Part shown: positions 31,277 to 39,430 of the stretch, piece by piece
Layout: the number at the start of each line of letters is the position of its first letter
Numbering within the stretch: position 1 is the stretch's first letter
Assembly (NCBI GenBank): GCA_013822345.1
Contig: PNKH01000058.1
Location: forward strand, 1-48,428
Length of the DNA stretch: 48,428 bases
Source: Isosphaera sp.
GTDB taxonomy: Bacteria; Planctomycetota; Planctomycetia; Gemmatales; Gemmataceae
Direction: 5' to 3'
Notes under the pieces: generated by a model
What the model saw: only the letters and a program-made list of their open reading frames with translations
Database searches by the model: none
What the model was told of the DNA's origin: nothing
Position numbers and translations under genes: made by a program

Positions 31277-32338
31277 TCAACCGAAGTGCGAGGTCACCGG
31301 GGCCGCGGGGTCGTCGGCCACGTGGACCCAGATGTGGACGTGTGGGGTGCCCCGGAAGTACCACACGAAGGCCGGCCCTTCGAGCCGCCAGTTGTCCCAC
31401 TCCCCGTCCTTGCCGACCTGGTGTTCCTGGTAGAACGCGAGGCGGCATTTCTCCAACCCGCCCCGGGCCTTCAGACACCGCAGAACCTGCTCGCGGTACT
31501 CGGGGCGGTACGGCTCGAGCAAGGCGGCCAGGGTCTTCTCGACGGCCTCCTTCTGGTCCCGGGTCATGTCGGCCACGGGTAACCCCGGAAGGTCGCCCCC
31601 GGCCCGGAAGCGCAGGTCCGGCTCCAGCGGCTTGTCGAGCTTCGTGTCCGGGCGGATCGTCCGCCGGTCGATCTTCCCGTCGAACTCGTACCACGGCATC
31701 CCCTCGGCCACGACGGCCGCCTTCCGCTGCTTGCCGTCGAGGAGTTCGTACACCTTGTGGGCCTCCCGGGCCTGGTACCAGAAGATGTTGCCCGGGTGGC
31801 CGGGCTTCTCGTGGAACCCGCTCGGCTGGTGCCCGTGGCAGACGGCCCCGCCGAAGGCCGCCCCGTCCTTGCCGCCGCCGGCCCGGAGGGTCAGGTGGAA
31901 CCCGGTCAGCACGCACTGGCAGCCGCCCCCGCCGGGCGTGCCGAAGAGGGCGATCTTCCGGTCGGCCGTCCACTCCCGGCCGGTGTCGTCCTTCGCCTGC
32001 CGGGCCAACTTCTCGGGCCAGCCGTCGGAGAGGACGCTCTTGAGGACCTCTCCGACGAGGGTCTGCTGCTCCTTCGTCAGCGCCCCGACGGTCGTACCCG
32101 AGACGCCCCAGTTGTTGGCGGCGTGCAGCCGCAGGGGAAGCCCGGACGAGCCCTTCTTGTCCCACTCGAAGCAGAACGCCTTCTTCTGGTCGTCGGTCAG
32201 AGAGTCGTACAGGGCCTTCACGGCCCGGTCGGACTCGGACGGCTTCGGCTCGGCGGCCGGGCTCACCCCGGCCGCGGCCAGGGCGGCGGCCCCCCGGAGG
32301 AGGTCCCGCCGGGTGAGGCTGAGGTCTGGGCCCGTCAT
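31277..32338 (-). CDS. DUF3500 secreted protein
   Basis: This 353-residue protein carries a twin-arginine signal (TRRDLLRGAAALAAAG at 9-24) and the DUF3500 domain. Family features are LYDSLTDDQKKAFCFEWD near the mature N-terminus, TGFHLTLRAGG and GGAVCHGHQPSGFHE, and the C-terminal FVWYFRGTPHVHIWVHV. Function of DUF3500 is unknown; the conserved His clusters suggest metal binding. It follows DUF1501 by 22 nt and is followed by the esterase gene within 26 nt. GGGAG lies five bases before the start. Confidence 0.82.
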   Translation of the reverse strand: MTGPDLSLTRRDLLRGAAALAAAGVSPAAEPKPSESDRAVKALYDSLTDDQKKAFCFEWDKKGSSGLPLRLHAANNWGVSGTTVGALTKEQQTLVGEVLKSVLSDGWPEKLARQAKDDTGREWTADRKIALFGTPGGGGCQCVLTGFHLTLRAGGGKDGAAFGGAVCHGHQPSGFHEKPGHPGNIFWYQAREAHKVYELLDGKQRKAAVVAEGMPWYEFDGKIDRRTIRPDTKLDKPLEPDLRFRAGGDLPGLPVADMTRDQKEAVEKTLAALLEPYRPEYREQVLRCLKARGGLEKCRLAFYQEHQVGKDGEWDNWRLEGPAFVWYFRGTPHVHIWVHVADDPAAPVTSHFG

Positions 32339-32360
32339 GGCGACTCCCGGGAGGGGTGGG

Positions 32361-33755
32361 TCAGAGCAACTCGCGGATCGGCCGGCCGTCGTCGAGCAGG
32401 GGCTTCAGCTCGCGCGGGAGGTCGGTGCGGAGGCGCAGCTGCGGCACGTCGAACAGGACGTGCAGCACCGTCGCGACGAGATTGGCGGGCGTGTACGGCT
32501 CCGTCGCGGGGCGCGCACCCTGCTTGTCGGACTTGCCGACCACCTGGCCCGTCTTCAGCCCGCCGCCCGCGACCAGCAGCGGCGTCAGGTCGCCCCAGTG
32601 GTCGCGCCCGCCCTGCTTGTTCACCCTCGGGCTGCGGCCCATCTCGCCGGTCACGACCAGCAGCACCTTGTCCTCCAGCCCGCGCTCCTTCAGGTCGTCG
32701 AGGAACGCCGCGACGGCGTGGTCCACCTGCCGGCCGAGGACCTCCATCGCGGTCATGCCCTTCGCGCTGTTCCCGTCGGCGTGGAGGTCCCACCCGCAGT
32801 CGCTCACCGTCACGAACCCGACCCCTCGCTCGACCAGCCGGCGGGCCAACAGCATCTGCTTGCCGAGCAGGTTCGTCGTGCGGTTCATGTTCACGTACTT
32901 CGTCCACTCCTCCATCCTGAACAGCTTCGAGGTGTCGTACCGCTCGACCGCCGTCGGGTCCTCCCGCGACACGTCGAACGCCTCGCCGACGCCGCGGGCG
33001 ATGATGTCGAACGCCTGCCGCCGGAACTTGTCCGCGCGGGCGAACCCCGGCTCGGCCGCCCGCCGGGCGTCGTCGAACGCGGCGAGCAGCTGCTTGCGGT
33101 CCTCGAACTGCTCGGTCGGTATGCGCAGCTCCATCGCCCGCTTCAGCGCCGCCCCGCCGACCGGGTTGAACGCCTCGTACTGGGGGCCGAGGGCGCCCGG
33201 CGCGGTGAGCGTCGGCAGCGCGCCCGTCTCGAAGTTCCCCTTCAGCTTCAGGCCGTCCTGCACCGCCTCCGGCAGCACCACCACGTTGCCCGGGATGCCG
33301 CTGACGGCGCCCGCCGGCCCGCCGAGGTACGCCGCGATGCTGCCCACGGTGGCCTTCGCCGCGTTGCCGCCGCTGAGCACCTCGGCGTAGGAGTGCCCGC
33401 CGTTGCGGGACTGGTACGACCGCACGACGGCGAGCCGGTCGGCCATCGCGGCGAGCTTCGGGAACGTGCCGCCGAACGTGACGCCCGGCAGCGCCGTCTT
33501 CACCTCCCCGGTGGCGCTGCGGTACTCCTCGGCGGCGTCCACGTGCGGGTCGAACGTCTCGTGCTGCGGCGGCCCGCCCTGGAGGAACAGCAGCACCACG
33601 GCCTTGTCGCGCGCGGCGGCCGGGGCCGCGGCTTTCGCGGCCAGCAGGTTCGGGAGCGTGAGCGCGCCGAGCCCGAGGGCGCCGACTCGCAGGAAGTCGC
33701 GCCGCGACGCGCCGGCGCAGGTGCGGGCCGGCTTGCGGTCGGAGATGGTGAGCAT
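32361..33755 (-). CDS. DUF1501 secreted protein
   Basis: This 464-residue DUF1501 protein is the second gene of the ECF-headed run, 52 nt after the sigma gene. A twin-arginine signal (SRRDFLRVGALGLGALTLP, from about 18) precedes the family core: LFLQGGPPQHETFDPH, LARRLVERGVGFVTVSDCGWDLHA, FLDDLKERGLEDKVLLVVTGEMGRSPRVN and RDHWGDLTPLLVAGGGLKTG. GGAG lies five bases before the ATG at 33755. Its sulfatase/phosphatase-like fold makes it a candidate hydrolase, though the activity is unproven. It sits far from a DUF1553 partner, unlike the other copies. Confidence 0.93.
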   Translation of the reverse strand: MLTISDRKPARTCAGASRRDFLRVGALGLGALTLPNLLAAKAAAPAAARDKAVVLLFLQGGPPQHETFDPHVDAAEEYRSATGEVKTALPGVTFGGTFPKLAAMADRLAVVRSYQSRNGGHSYAEVLSGGNAAKATVGSIAAYLGGPAGAVSGIPGNVVVLPEAVQDGLKLKGNFETGALPTLTAPGALGPQYEAFNPVGGAALKRAMELRIPTEQFEDRKQLLAAFDDARRAAEPGFARADKFRRQAFDIIARGVGEAFDVSREDPTAVERYDTSKLFRMEEWTKYVNMNRTTNLLGKQMLLARRLVERGVGFVTVSDCGWDLHADGNSAKGMTAMEVLGRQVDHAVAAFLDDLKERGLEDKVLLVVTGEMGRSPRVNKQGGRDHWGDLTPLLVAGGGLKTGQVVGKSDKQGARPATEPYTPANLVATVLHVLFDVPQLRLRTDLPRELKPLLDDGRPIRELL

Positions 33756-33807
33756 GGTCGCTCCGGGAAGGCACTCGGTCCGACCGAGCGGTTTGGGGTG
33801 GGCACGC

Positions 33808-35634
33808 TCAGTTCGCGGTCACGTCCCAGAGCCGGAGGACGCCGTCCGCGCCGCCGGCGATCAGCACCGCCCCGTCGGGCGAGAAGGCGAGGGCCGTCAC
33901 CCCCTTCGGGTCGGCGGCCGCGGTCGACAGCTCGGCCCCGGTCGTCAGGTCCCACAACTTCACGGTGCCGTCCCCGTTCCCGGTGGCCAGCGTCCGCCGG
34001 TCCGGGGAGAAGGCGAGGCGGACCTCGGGCCGGGTGTGCCCGCGGAACGACAGCCGCTCGCGGCCGGTGTCGCAGTCCCACACCCGGAACACGTTGTCCT
34101 GCCCGGCGGTGACGAGCGCCCGCCCGTCGGCGGCGAACCCGACCGCGGCGAGCCGGGCGGCTTCGCCCGACCCGTGCCGGGGGAGTTTGAGCCGCTCCGC
34201 CCCCGTCGCCGGGTCGCGGAGGACGACGGCGGTGTCGCGGCAGGCGGTCGCCAGCGTCCGCCCGTCCGGAGCCAGGCACGCGAACCGCACGTCCCCGGCG
34301 TCGGCCAGCCGCACCTCGTCCCCGGTTCCGACGTCCCACGCCTTCAGGCACAACCGGCCCTTGTAATCGGCGGCGGCCGCGACCCGCTTCCCGTCGGCCG
34401 AGAACGCGACCTCCAGCACGTTGAACGGCTCGGGGTGGAGCCGCCCGAGATCCGCACCGGTGGTCGCGTCCCGAAGACGCACGTTGTCGCGGTCCCCGCC
34501 GACGGCCAGCGTCCGCCCGTCGGGCGACACCGCCAGGCACGTCAGATTCCGGCCCTCGTTCACGACCGCCTGCCGCGCCCCCGCCGCCCGGTCCCAGAAG
34601 ACCAGGCCGCCGTCTCCGCCGGCGGTGACGACGCGGTCCCCGGCGAGGAAGGCCACCGCCTGGACGCGGGTGCGGGGGCCGACCCACGCGCTCCGGGGGG
34701 TGAGGCCGGGCGTCCGAGCAGTGGGCCCGACCGGCGCCGGGGTCGCGGGCGTGAGCGAGGCACCCGGCGGGGGGTCGGGGGGAACCGGACGTTGACCGCC
34801 GCCCGCGAGAACCACCGACAGCACGCCCCCGGCGGCGAGGAGCGCCGCGGCGGCGACCCCGAGCGCGACCTTGACCCCGACCGCCGGAGGTGTCGCCGCG
34901 GCCACCAGGCGGGCGACGGACGCACCCGCGGCGGCCGCGACCGGGGCTCCCGCCACCTGGAGGGCGACCGCCCGGGCCGTCGCGGCCAGCAGGGCCGGCG
35001 GCACGGTCGCCGCGGCGGCCCCCTCGGCCAGCGCCGGCGCGACGGCCGCCGCCGCGAGGGTGTAACCCCGCCGGGCGGCCCGCCTGCGGAGCATCTCCAG
35101 GCCCCGCGCCACCCGGGTGCGGACCGTCCCGGCCGGCCAGCCCAGCTCGCGGGCCGCCTCGTCCTGGGTCTTCCCCTCCAGGAAGCACAGGACGAGCGGC
35201 GTGTGGTACTTGGCCGGCAGCTGGTGCAGCTCGTGCTCGAGGGCGGCGCGCAGGTCGGCGGCGGGGGCGGGCGGCGCCGGGCGGTCGGGAACCTCGGCCA
35301 TCGACACCTCGAGGAGTCGGCGGGTGGCGCCGGCGGCCCGGGCCGCCAGCGCCACCCGGTGGGCGACCCGGGCGAGCCACCCGGCGAGGGAACTCTCGGA
35401 CCGGACCGAGCGGGCCTTGCGGGCCAGGATCAGGAAGGAGGCCTGGAACGCGTCCTCGGCCGCGTGCGTGTCCCCGACCACCCGCCGGCAGACGCCCCAC
35501 ACGAGCGGGCCGTGCCGCCGCATCAGTGCGGCGAACGCGGCCTCGTCGCCCCGCTCGGCGAACGCGGCGAGTAACGGGGCGTCGGGGAGTTCCTCCCCGG
35601 CCCCGAGCCGTTGGATCAGTTGCAGCAGGTTCAC
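33808..35634 (-). CDS. ECF sigma factor fused to membrane segment and WD40 propeller
   Basis: This 608-residue protein is an ECF-type RNA polymerase sigma factor with a C-terminal sensor. Sigma region 2 lies at about 23-100 (DTHAAEDAFQASFLILARKA at 55-73, WLARVAHRVALAARA) and region 4 at about 125-190 (LEHELHQLPAKYHTPLVLCF, DEAARELGWPAGTVRTRVARG). An Ala-rich region leads to one probable membrane segment (about 254-277, VKVALGVAAAALLAAGGVLS). A long WD40 propeller follows, with blades such as VAFSADGKRVAAAADYKGRLCL and LAFSPDGAVLIAGGADGVLRLW. WD40-extended ECFs are known in planctomycetes. With one membrane pass the propeller would sit outside and could sense envelope events. The GTG at 35634 has GGGGGA upstream. 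It heads the run down to 15693. Confidence 0.92.
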   Translation of the reverse strand: MNLLQLIQRLGAGEELPDAPLLAAFAERGDEAAFAALMRRHGPLVWGVCRRVVGDTHAAEDAFQASFLILARKARSVRSESSLAGWLARVAHRVALAARAAGATRRLLEVSMAEVPDRPAPPAPAADLRAALEHELHQLPAKYHTPLVLCFLEGKTQDEAARELGWPAGTVRTRVARGLEMLRRRAARRGYTLAAAAVAPALAEGAAAATVPPALLAATARAVALQVAGAPVAAAAGASVARLVAAATPPAVGVKVALGVAAAALLAAGGVLSVVLAGGGQRPVPPDPPPGASLTPATPAPVGPTARTPGLTPRSAWVGPRTRVQAVAFLAGDRVVTAGGDGGLVFWDRAAGARQAVVNEGRNLTCLAVSPDGRTLAVGGDRDNVRLRDATTGADLGRLHPEPFNVLEVAFSADGKRVAAAADYKGRLCLKAWDVGTGDEVRLADAGDVRFACLAPDGRTLATACRDTAVVLRDPATGAERLKLPRHGSGEAARLAAVGFAADGRALVTAGQDNVFRVWDCDTGRERLSFRGHTRPEVRLAFSPDRRTLATGNGDGTVKLWDLTTGAELSTAAADPKGVTALAFSPDGAVLIAGGADGVLRLWDVTAN

Positions 35635-35643
35635 GAATCCCCC

Positions 35644-35673
35644 GGAGGCCCCCGCGACCTTCCCCGGGCCTCC
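35644..35673. promoter_or_regulatory. Inverted repeat upstream of ECF sigma gene
   Basis: GGAGGCCC (35644-35651) and GGGCCTCC (35666-35673) are perfect 8-bp inverted repeats with a 14-nt loop, in the 129-base gap between the DUF1501 stop at 35764 and the sigma start at 35634. An overlapping CCTCCTCAAGGAGG palindrome lies at 35669-35682. These could form a leader hairpin, a terminator of the upstream quartet or an operator. No T-run follows on the minus strand. Confidence 0.4.
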
Positions 35674-35763
35674 TCAAGGAGGAAGAGGGGCCGAGACCGC
35701 ACGGCGACTTCACTTTTCTCCGGATTGCGACCGCCGATCGAACTCCGGGCACCGCGGCCGGGG

Positions 35764-37170
35764 TCACCCCGCGGTCAGCCGGTCGGCGATGTCGTGGTCC
35801 CCGAACACGTCGGTCAGCCGCTGCGGCCGGCCCTGGTGGAAGTACGTCAGCCTCCGGTGGTCGAGCCCGAGCAGCCTGAGCAGGGTGGCGTGCAGGTCGT
35901 GGACGTGCAGCGGGTCGCGGACCGCCTTGAACCCGAGGTCGTCCGTCCCGCCGACGGCCCGCCCGCCCTTCACGCCGCCGCCGGCCAGCCACATCGAGAA
36001 CCCGTACGGGTTGTGGTCCCGGCCGTCGCCGCCCTCGGTCGTCGGGGTCCGCCCGAACTCCCCGCCCCAGACCACGAGGGTGCTCTCGAGGAGCCCGCGG
36101 GCCTTCAGGTCCTTGAGCAGCCCGGCGCACCCGCGGTCGATGCTCCGGATCAGCTTCAGGTGGCCGCCGTAGTTGCCCCCGTGGGTGTCCCACCCGCCGC
36201 CCCCGCACCCGTGGTAGATCTGGACGAACCGCACCCCCCGCTCGACCAGCCGGCGGGCGATCAGGCACTGCTCCCCGAACCCGCCCCCGTACAGGTCGCG
36301 GACCCTCCGCGGCTCCCGCGCCAGGTCGGTCGCCTCCGGGGCCGCGGCCTGCATCCGGAAGGCCAGCTCGTAGGACGCGATCCGGGCCTCCAGCTGGGCG
36401 TCGCCGTCCCGCTCGTCGGCGTGCCGGCGGTTGAGCCGCTGGGCGAGGTCGAGCGCCCGCCGCTGGTCCGCCCCGGCCAGCTCGGGCGGCGGGGCGAGGT
36501 TCGGGATCGGGGCTTTCCCCGGCCGCAGGTTCGTCCCCTGGTGCGCCGCCGGCAGGTACCCGCTGCCCCACACCCCGGCCCCGGGCTTGAGCGGCCCGTC
36601 GTTCATGACCACGAACGCCGGCAGGTCGTCCGCCTCGCACCCCAGCCCGTAGGTGACCCACGCCCCCGTGGCCGGGCGGCCCATCCGGTCGTGCCCGGTG
36701 TTCATCAGGTAGATGCCGGGGGTGTGGTTGAAGACGCCGTGGTGGACGCCCCGCAGGACCGCCACGTCGTCGGCGCAGCCGCGGAACGCCTCGAAGGCGT
36801 CGGCCATCTCCAGCCCGGACCGGCCGCACCTCACGAACCCCATCCTGCTCGCCATCAGCTTCTGCCTGGCCGGGTCGGTGAACTGGAGTTTGAGCCCGTG
36901 GTACTCGGCCGGCGGCGGCTGGCCGTCGAACTTCGCCAGCGCCGGCTTGGGGTCGAACGTGTCCACCTGGCTCGGCCCGCCGTGCATGAACAGCCAGATG
37001 ACGCTCCTGGCCTTCGCCGGGAAGTGCGGCTTCTTCGGGGCGAGCGGGTCCGGCGGGGCGGCGGCGAGCCGGCCGTCGCGGGCCAGCAAGTCGGCCAGGG
37101 CGACGGCCCCGAACCCCAGCCCGGTGCGGGCGAGCATCTGGCGGCGGGAGAGGACGGCGGGTGCGGTCAT
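35764..37170 (-). CDS. DUF1501 secreted protein
   Basis: This 468-residue DUF1501 protein has a twin-arginine signal (SRRQMLARTGLGFGAVALA, from about residue 8). Family blocks are IWLFMHGGPSQVDTFDPKP, GGGWDTHGGNYGGHLKLI, GLLESTLVVWGGEFGRTP and RDHNPYGFSMWLAGGGVKGG; the DTHG and GEFGRT elements correspond to conserved metal-site regions. The start at 37170 was chosen because it places the signal at the N-terminus, although the ribosome-binding site is weak. It follows the DUF1553 gene by 17 nt and ends the quartet operon. Confidence 0.93.
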   Translation of the reverse strand: MTAPAVLSRRQMLARTGLGFGAVALADLLARDGRLAAAPPDPLAPKKPHFPAKARSVIWLFMHGGPSQVDTFDPKPALAKFDGQPPPAEYHGLKLQFTDPARQKLMASRMGFVRCGRSGLEMADAFEAFRGCADDVAVLRGVHHGVFNHTPGIYLMNTGHDRMGRPATGAWVTYGLGCEADDLPAFVVMNDGPLKPGAGVWGSGYLPAAHQGTNLRPGKAPIPNLAPPPELAGADQRRALDLAQRLNRRHADERDGDAQLEARIASYELAFRMQAAAPEATDLAREPRRVRDLYGGGFGEQCLIARRLVERGVRFVQIYHGCGGGGWDTHGGNYGGHLKLIRSIDRGCAGLLKDLKARGLLESTLVVWGGEFGRTPTTEGGDGRDHNPYGFSMWLAGGGVKGGRAVGGTDDLGFKAVRDPLHVHDLHATLLRLLGLDHRRLTYFHQGRPQRLTDVFGDHDIADRLTAG

Positions 37171-37187
37171 GGCGAACTCACGGGAGG

Positions 37188-39383
37188 TCAATCCACGTAC
37201 ACGAACTCGTTCGCGTTCATCAGGGCGAGGGCGCACTCGACGACCCCGGCCGCGAACCCCGGGTCGACGGCCGCGTCCGCCGGCAGCCCGAGGGGGGTCG
37301 GCCGCTTGCCCGCCGGCCGCTCGACCTTCAGGAACGCCACCACGTCCGCCCGCTCGTCCGGGCGGATCGGGCGGCCGTACGCCAGCACCCACGCCCGGTC
37401 GGCGATCTTCGCCGGGTCGGTCCCGCACTCCCGCAGGAGCCGGCCGGCGAACGCCCGCGCCTGCCCGACGGCGACCGGGCCGTTGAGCAGCTCCAGCGCC
37501 TGCGGGGCGACGACCGTGCGGTCCCGCGTGCCCGCGCTCGCCACCGGCAGGGCGACGTTGAACGCCTCGGCGAACGGCAGGACCAGCGACCGCCGGTTCA
37601 CCAGGTACACGGCCCGCCGCGTCCACTGGTCCTTGTACTTGTCGCTCTCCCACTTCACGTTCAGCTTGTTCCCCAGCGCCTCCCTGCTCACCGGCGGGTA
37701 GACTGGGGGGCCGCCGGCGGTGAGGTCGATGGTCCCGGCGGTCGCGTGCAGGTGGTCCCAGATCGCCTCGGCCTCCAGCCGGCGGCGGGGGAAGCGGGCG
37801 AGCAGGCGGTTCTCCGGGTCCTTCGCGGACGCGGCCCCGCGGCCGGCCCGGCGGTACGTCGCCGAAGCCATGATCACCCGGTGCAGGTGCTTGAGGCTCC
37901 AGCCGTGGTCGCGGAGTTCGGACGCCAGCCAGTCGAGCAGCTCCGGGTGGGTCGGGGCCTCGCCCTGGGTGCCGAGGTCGTTCGGGGTGCGGACCAGCCC
38001 GGCCCCGAAGTGCCACTGCCAGACGCGGTTGGCGATCACCCGGGCGGTGAGCGGGTTGTCCGCGGCCGTCACCCAGGTGGCCAGGGCGGCCCGCCGTCGC
38101 TTCGGGTCGGCGGCGACCTCCCCGCCGCCGGGCAGCGCCCGCGGCACGGCCGGCGGGGCGACCCCGAGCGGGGCGTCCAGCTCGCCCCTCCGGAGCTGGC
38201 GGACGGCCGGCGGGGCGGCGACGTGGGTCAGGGTCATGGCCGGCCCGTCGGCCGCCGCGTTCTTCGCCGCCTTCGGCTTGCTCGCCGCGAACACCGCCTG
38301 GAGGCCGAAGTAGTCGAGGTGCGAGATGGGGTCGAACTTGTGGTTGTGGCACCGGGCGCACCCGACGGTCAGCCCCAGGAACGCCTCCCCGGTGGTGTCC
38401 GCCAGGTCGGTCCGCCGCTGGTACTCGACCACGTCCGCCCGGCCGATCCCGCCCTCGAACGCGAACGGCCCGACGGCGAGGAAGCCGGTCGCCGTCGCCG
38501 CCTCCGCCGAGTCCGGCCAGAGCTCGTCGCCGGCGAGCTGCTCCTTGACGAACCGGTCGAACGGCTTGTCGGCGTTGAGGCTGGCGATGACGTAGTCGCG
38601 GTACCGCCACGCGGTCGGGTACGGGTCGTCGGTCTCGTACCCGGCGCTGTCGGCGTACCGGACCACGTCCAGCCAGTGGCGGCCGTACCGCTCGCCGTGC
38701 CGCGGGCTGGCGAGGAGCCGGTCCACCACCCCGGCGTAGGCGTCCTTGCCGTCGTCCTTCAGGAAGGCGTCCACCTCGTCGGGCGTCGGCGGCAGGCCGG
38801 TGAGGTCGAACGTCGCGCGGCGGAGAAGGGTGGCGCGGTCGGCCGGTGGGGCGGGGGCGAGGCCGGCGGCCTCGAGCTTCGCCAGCACGAACGCGTCGAC
38901 CGGGTTCAGAACCCCGTCCTTCCCCTTGACGGCCGGCACGGGCGGCCGGACGATCGGCCGGAACGCCCAGTGGGTCTTCGGGTCGCGGGCCGGTGCGGCG
39001 TCGGCCGCCCGCGGGTCGGGCGCCCCCATCGCCACCCACGCCTCGAAGTCGGCGACCACCGCCGCCGGCAGCTTCGCCGCGGGCATCTTCAGGTCGCCGT
39101 CGTGGCGGATCGCTTTGAGCAGCAGACTGTCGCCGTCCTTCGCCACGACCGCCGGGCCGGAGTCGCCGCCGCCCCGGAGCCCGTCCCGGGTGTCCAGCCG
39201 CAACCCGCCCTTGAGCTTGCCGGCCTTCTGGGCGTCGGCCGAGTGGCACCGGAAACAGTGCTCGACGAGCACGGGGCGGATCTTCGCCTCGAAGAACGCG
39301 GCCCCCTTCGGATCGGGCTTCGGGTCGGAGGCTTCCGCCCGTGCGGCGACCAGGGCACCGAGGGCCAACAGGAGGCGGGTCAT
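37188..39383 (-). CDS. DUF1549/DUF1553 protein with N-terminal PSCyt1 haem domain
   Basis: This 731-residue exported protein has a short signal (1-19) and a cytochrome-like PSCyt1 domain with CFRCH (43-47) followed by LKGGLRLDTRDGLRGGG (about 57-73). DUF1549 comes next (PVDAFVLAKLEAAGLAPAP, RRATFDLTGLPPTPDEV at 189-204) with a second motif CARCHNHKFDPI (342-353). DUF1553 (about 420-715) contains ANRVWQWHFGAGLVRTPND and ends MNANEFVYVD. The larger PSCyt1-DUF1549-DUF1553 type differs from the two shorter copies at 9828 and 25084. I chose the ATG at 39383 because the signal starts there. It lies 47 nt after the DUF1552 stop. Two haem motifs suggest a redox-active envelope protein. Confidence 0.93.
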   Translation of the reverse strand: MTRLLLALGALVAARAEASDPKPDPKGAAFFEAKIRPVLVEHCFRCHSADAQKAGKLKGGLRLDTRDGLRGGGDSGPAVVAKDGDSLLLKAIRHDGDLKMPAAKLPAAVVADFEAWVAMGAPDPRAADAAPARDPKTHWAFRPIVRPPVPAVKGKDGVLNPVDAFVLAKLEAAGLAPAPPADRATLLRRATFDLTGLPPTPDEVDAFLKDDGKDAYAGVVDRLLASPRHGERYGRHWLDVVRYADSAGYETDDPYPTAWRYRDYVIASLNADKPFDRFVKEQLAGDELWPDSAEAATATGFLAVGPFAFEGGIGRADVVEYQRRTDLADTTGEAFLGLTVGCARCHNHKFDPISHLDYFGLQAVFAASKPKAAKNAAADGPAMTLTHVAAPPAVRQLRRGELDAPLGVAPPAVPRALPGGGEVAADPKRRRAALATWVTAADNPLTARVIANRVWQWHFGAGLVRTPNDLGTQGEAPTHPELLDWLASELRDHGWSLKHLHRVIMASATYRRAGRGAASAKDPENRLLARFPRRRLEAEAIWDHLHATAGTIDLTAGGPPVYPPVSREALGNKLNVKWESDKYKDQWTRRAVYLVNRRSLVLPFAEAFNVALPVASAGTRDRTVVAPQALELLNGPVAVGQARAFAGRLLRECGTDPAKIADRAWVLAYGRPIRPDERADVVAFLKVERPAGKRPTPLGLPADAAVDPGFAAGVVECALALMNANEFVYVD

Positions 39384-39430
39384 GAACGAGTCCAGGGTCT
39401 GGGCGTCGGCGAGCCGTCCGTCGGCGGAGA

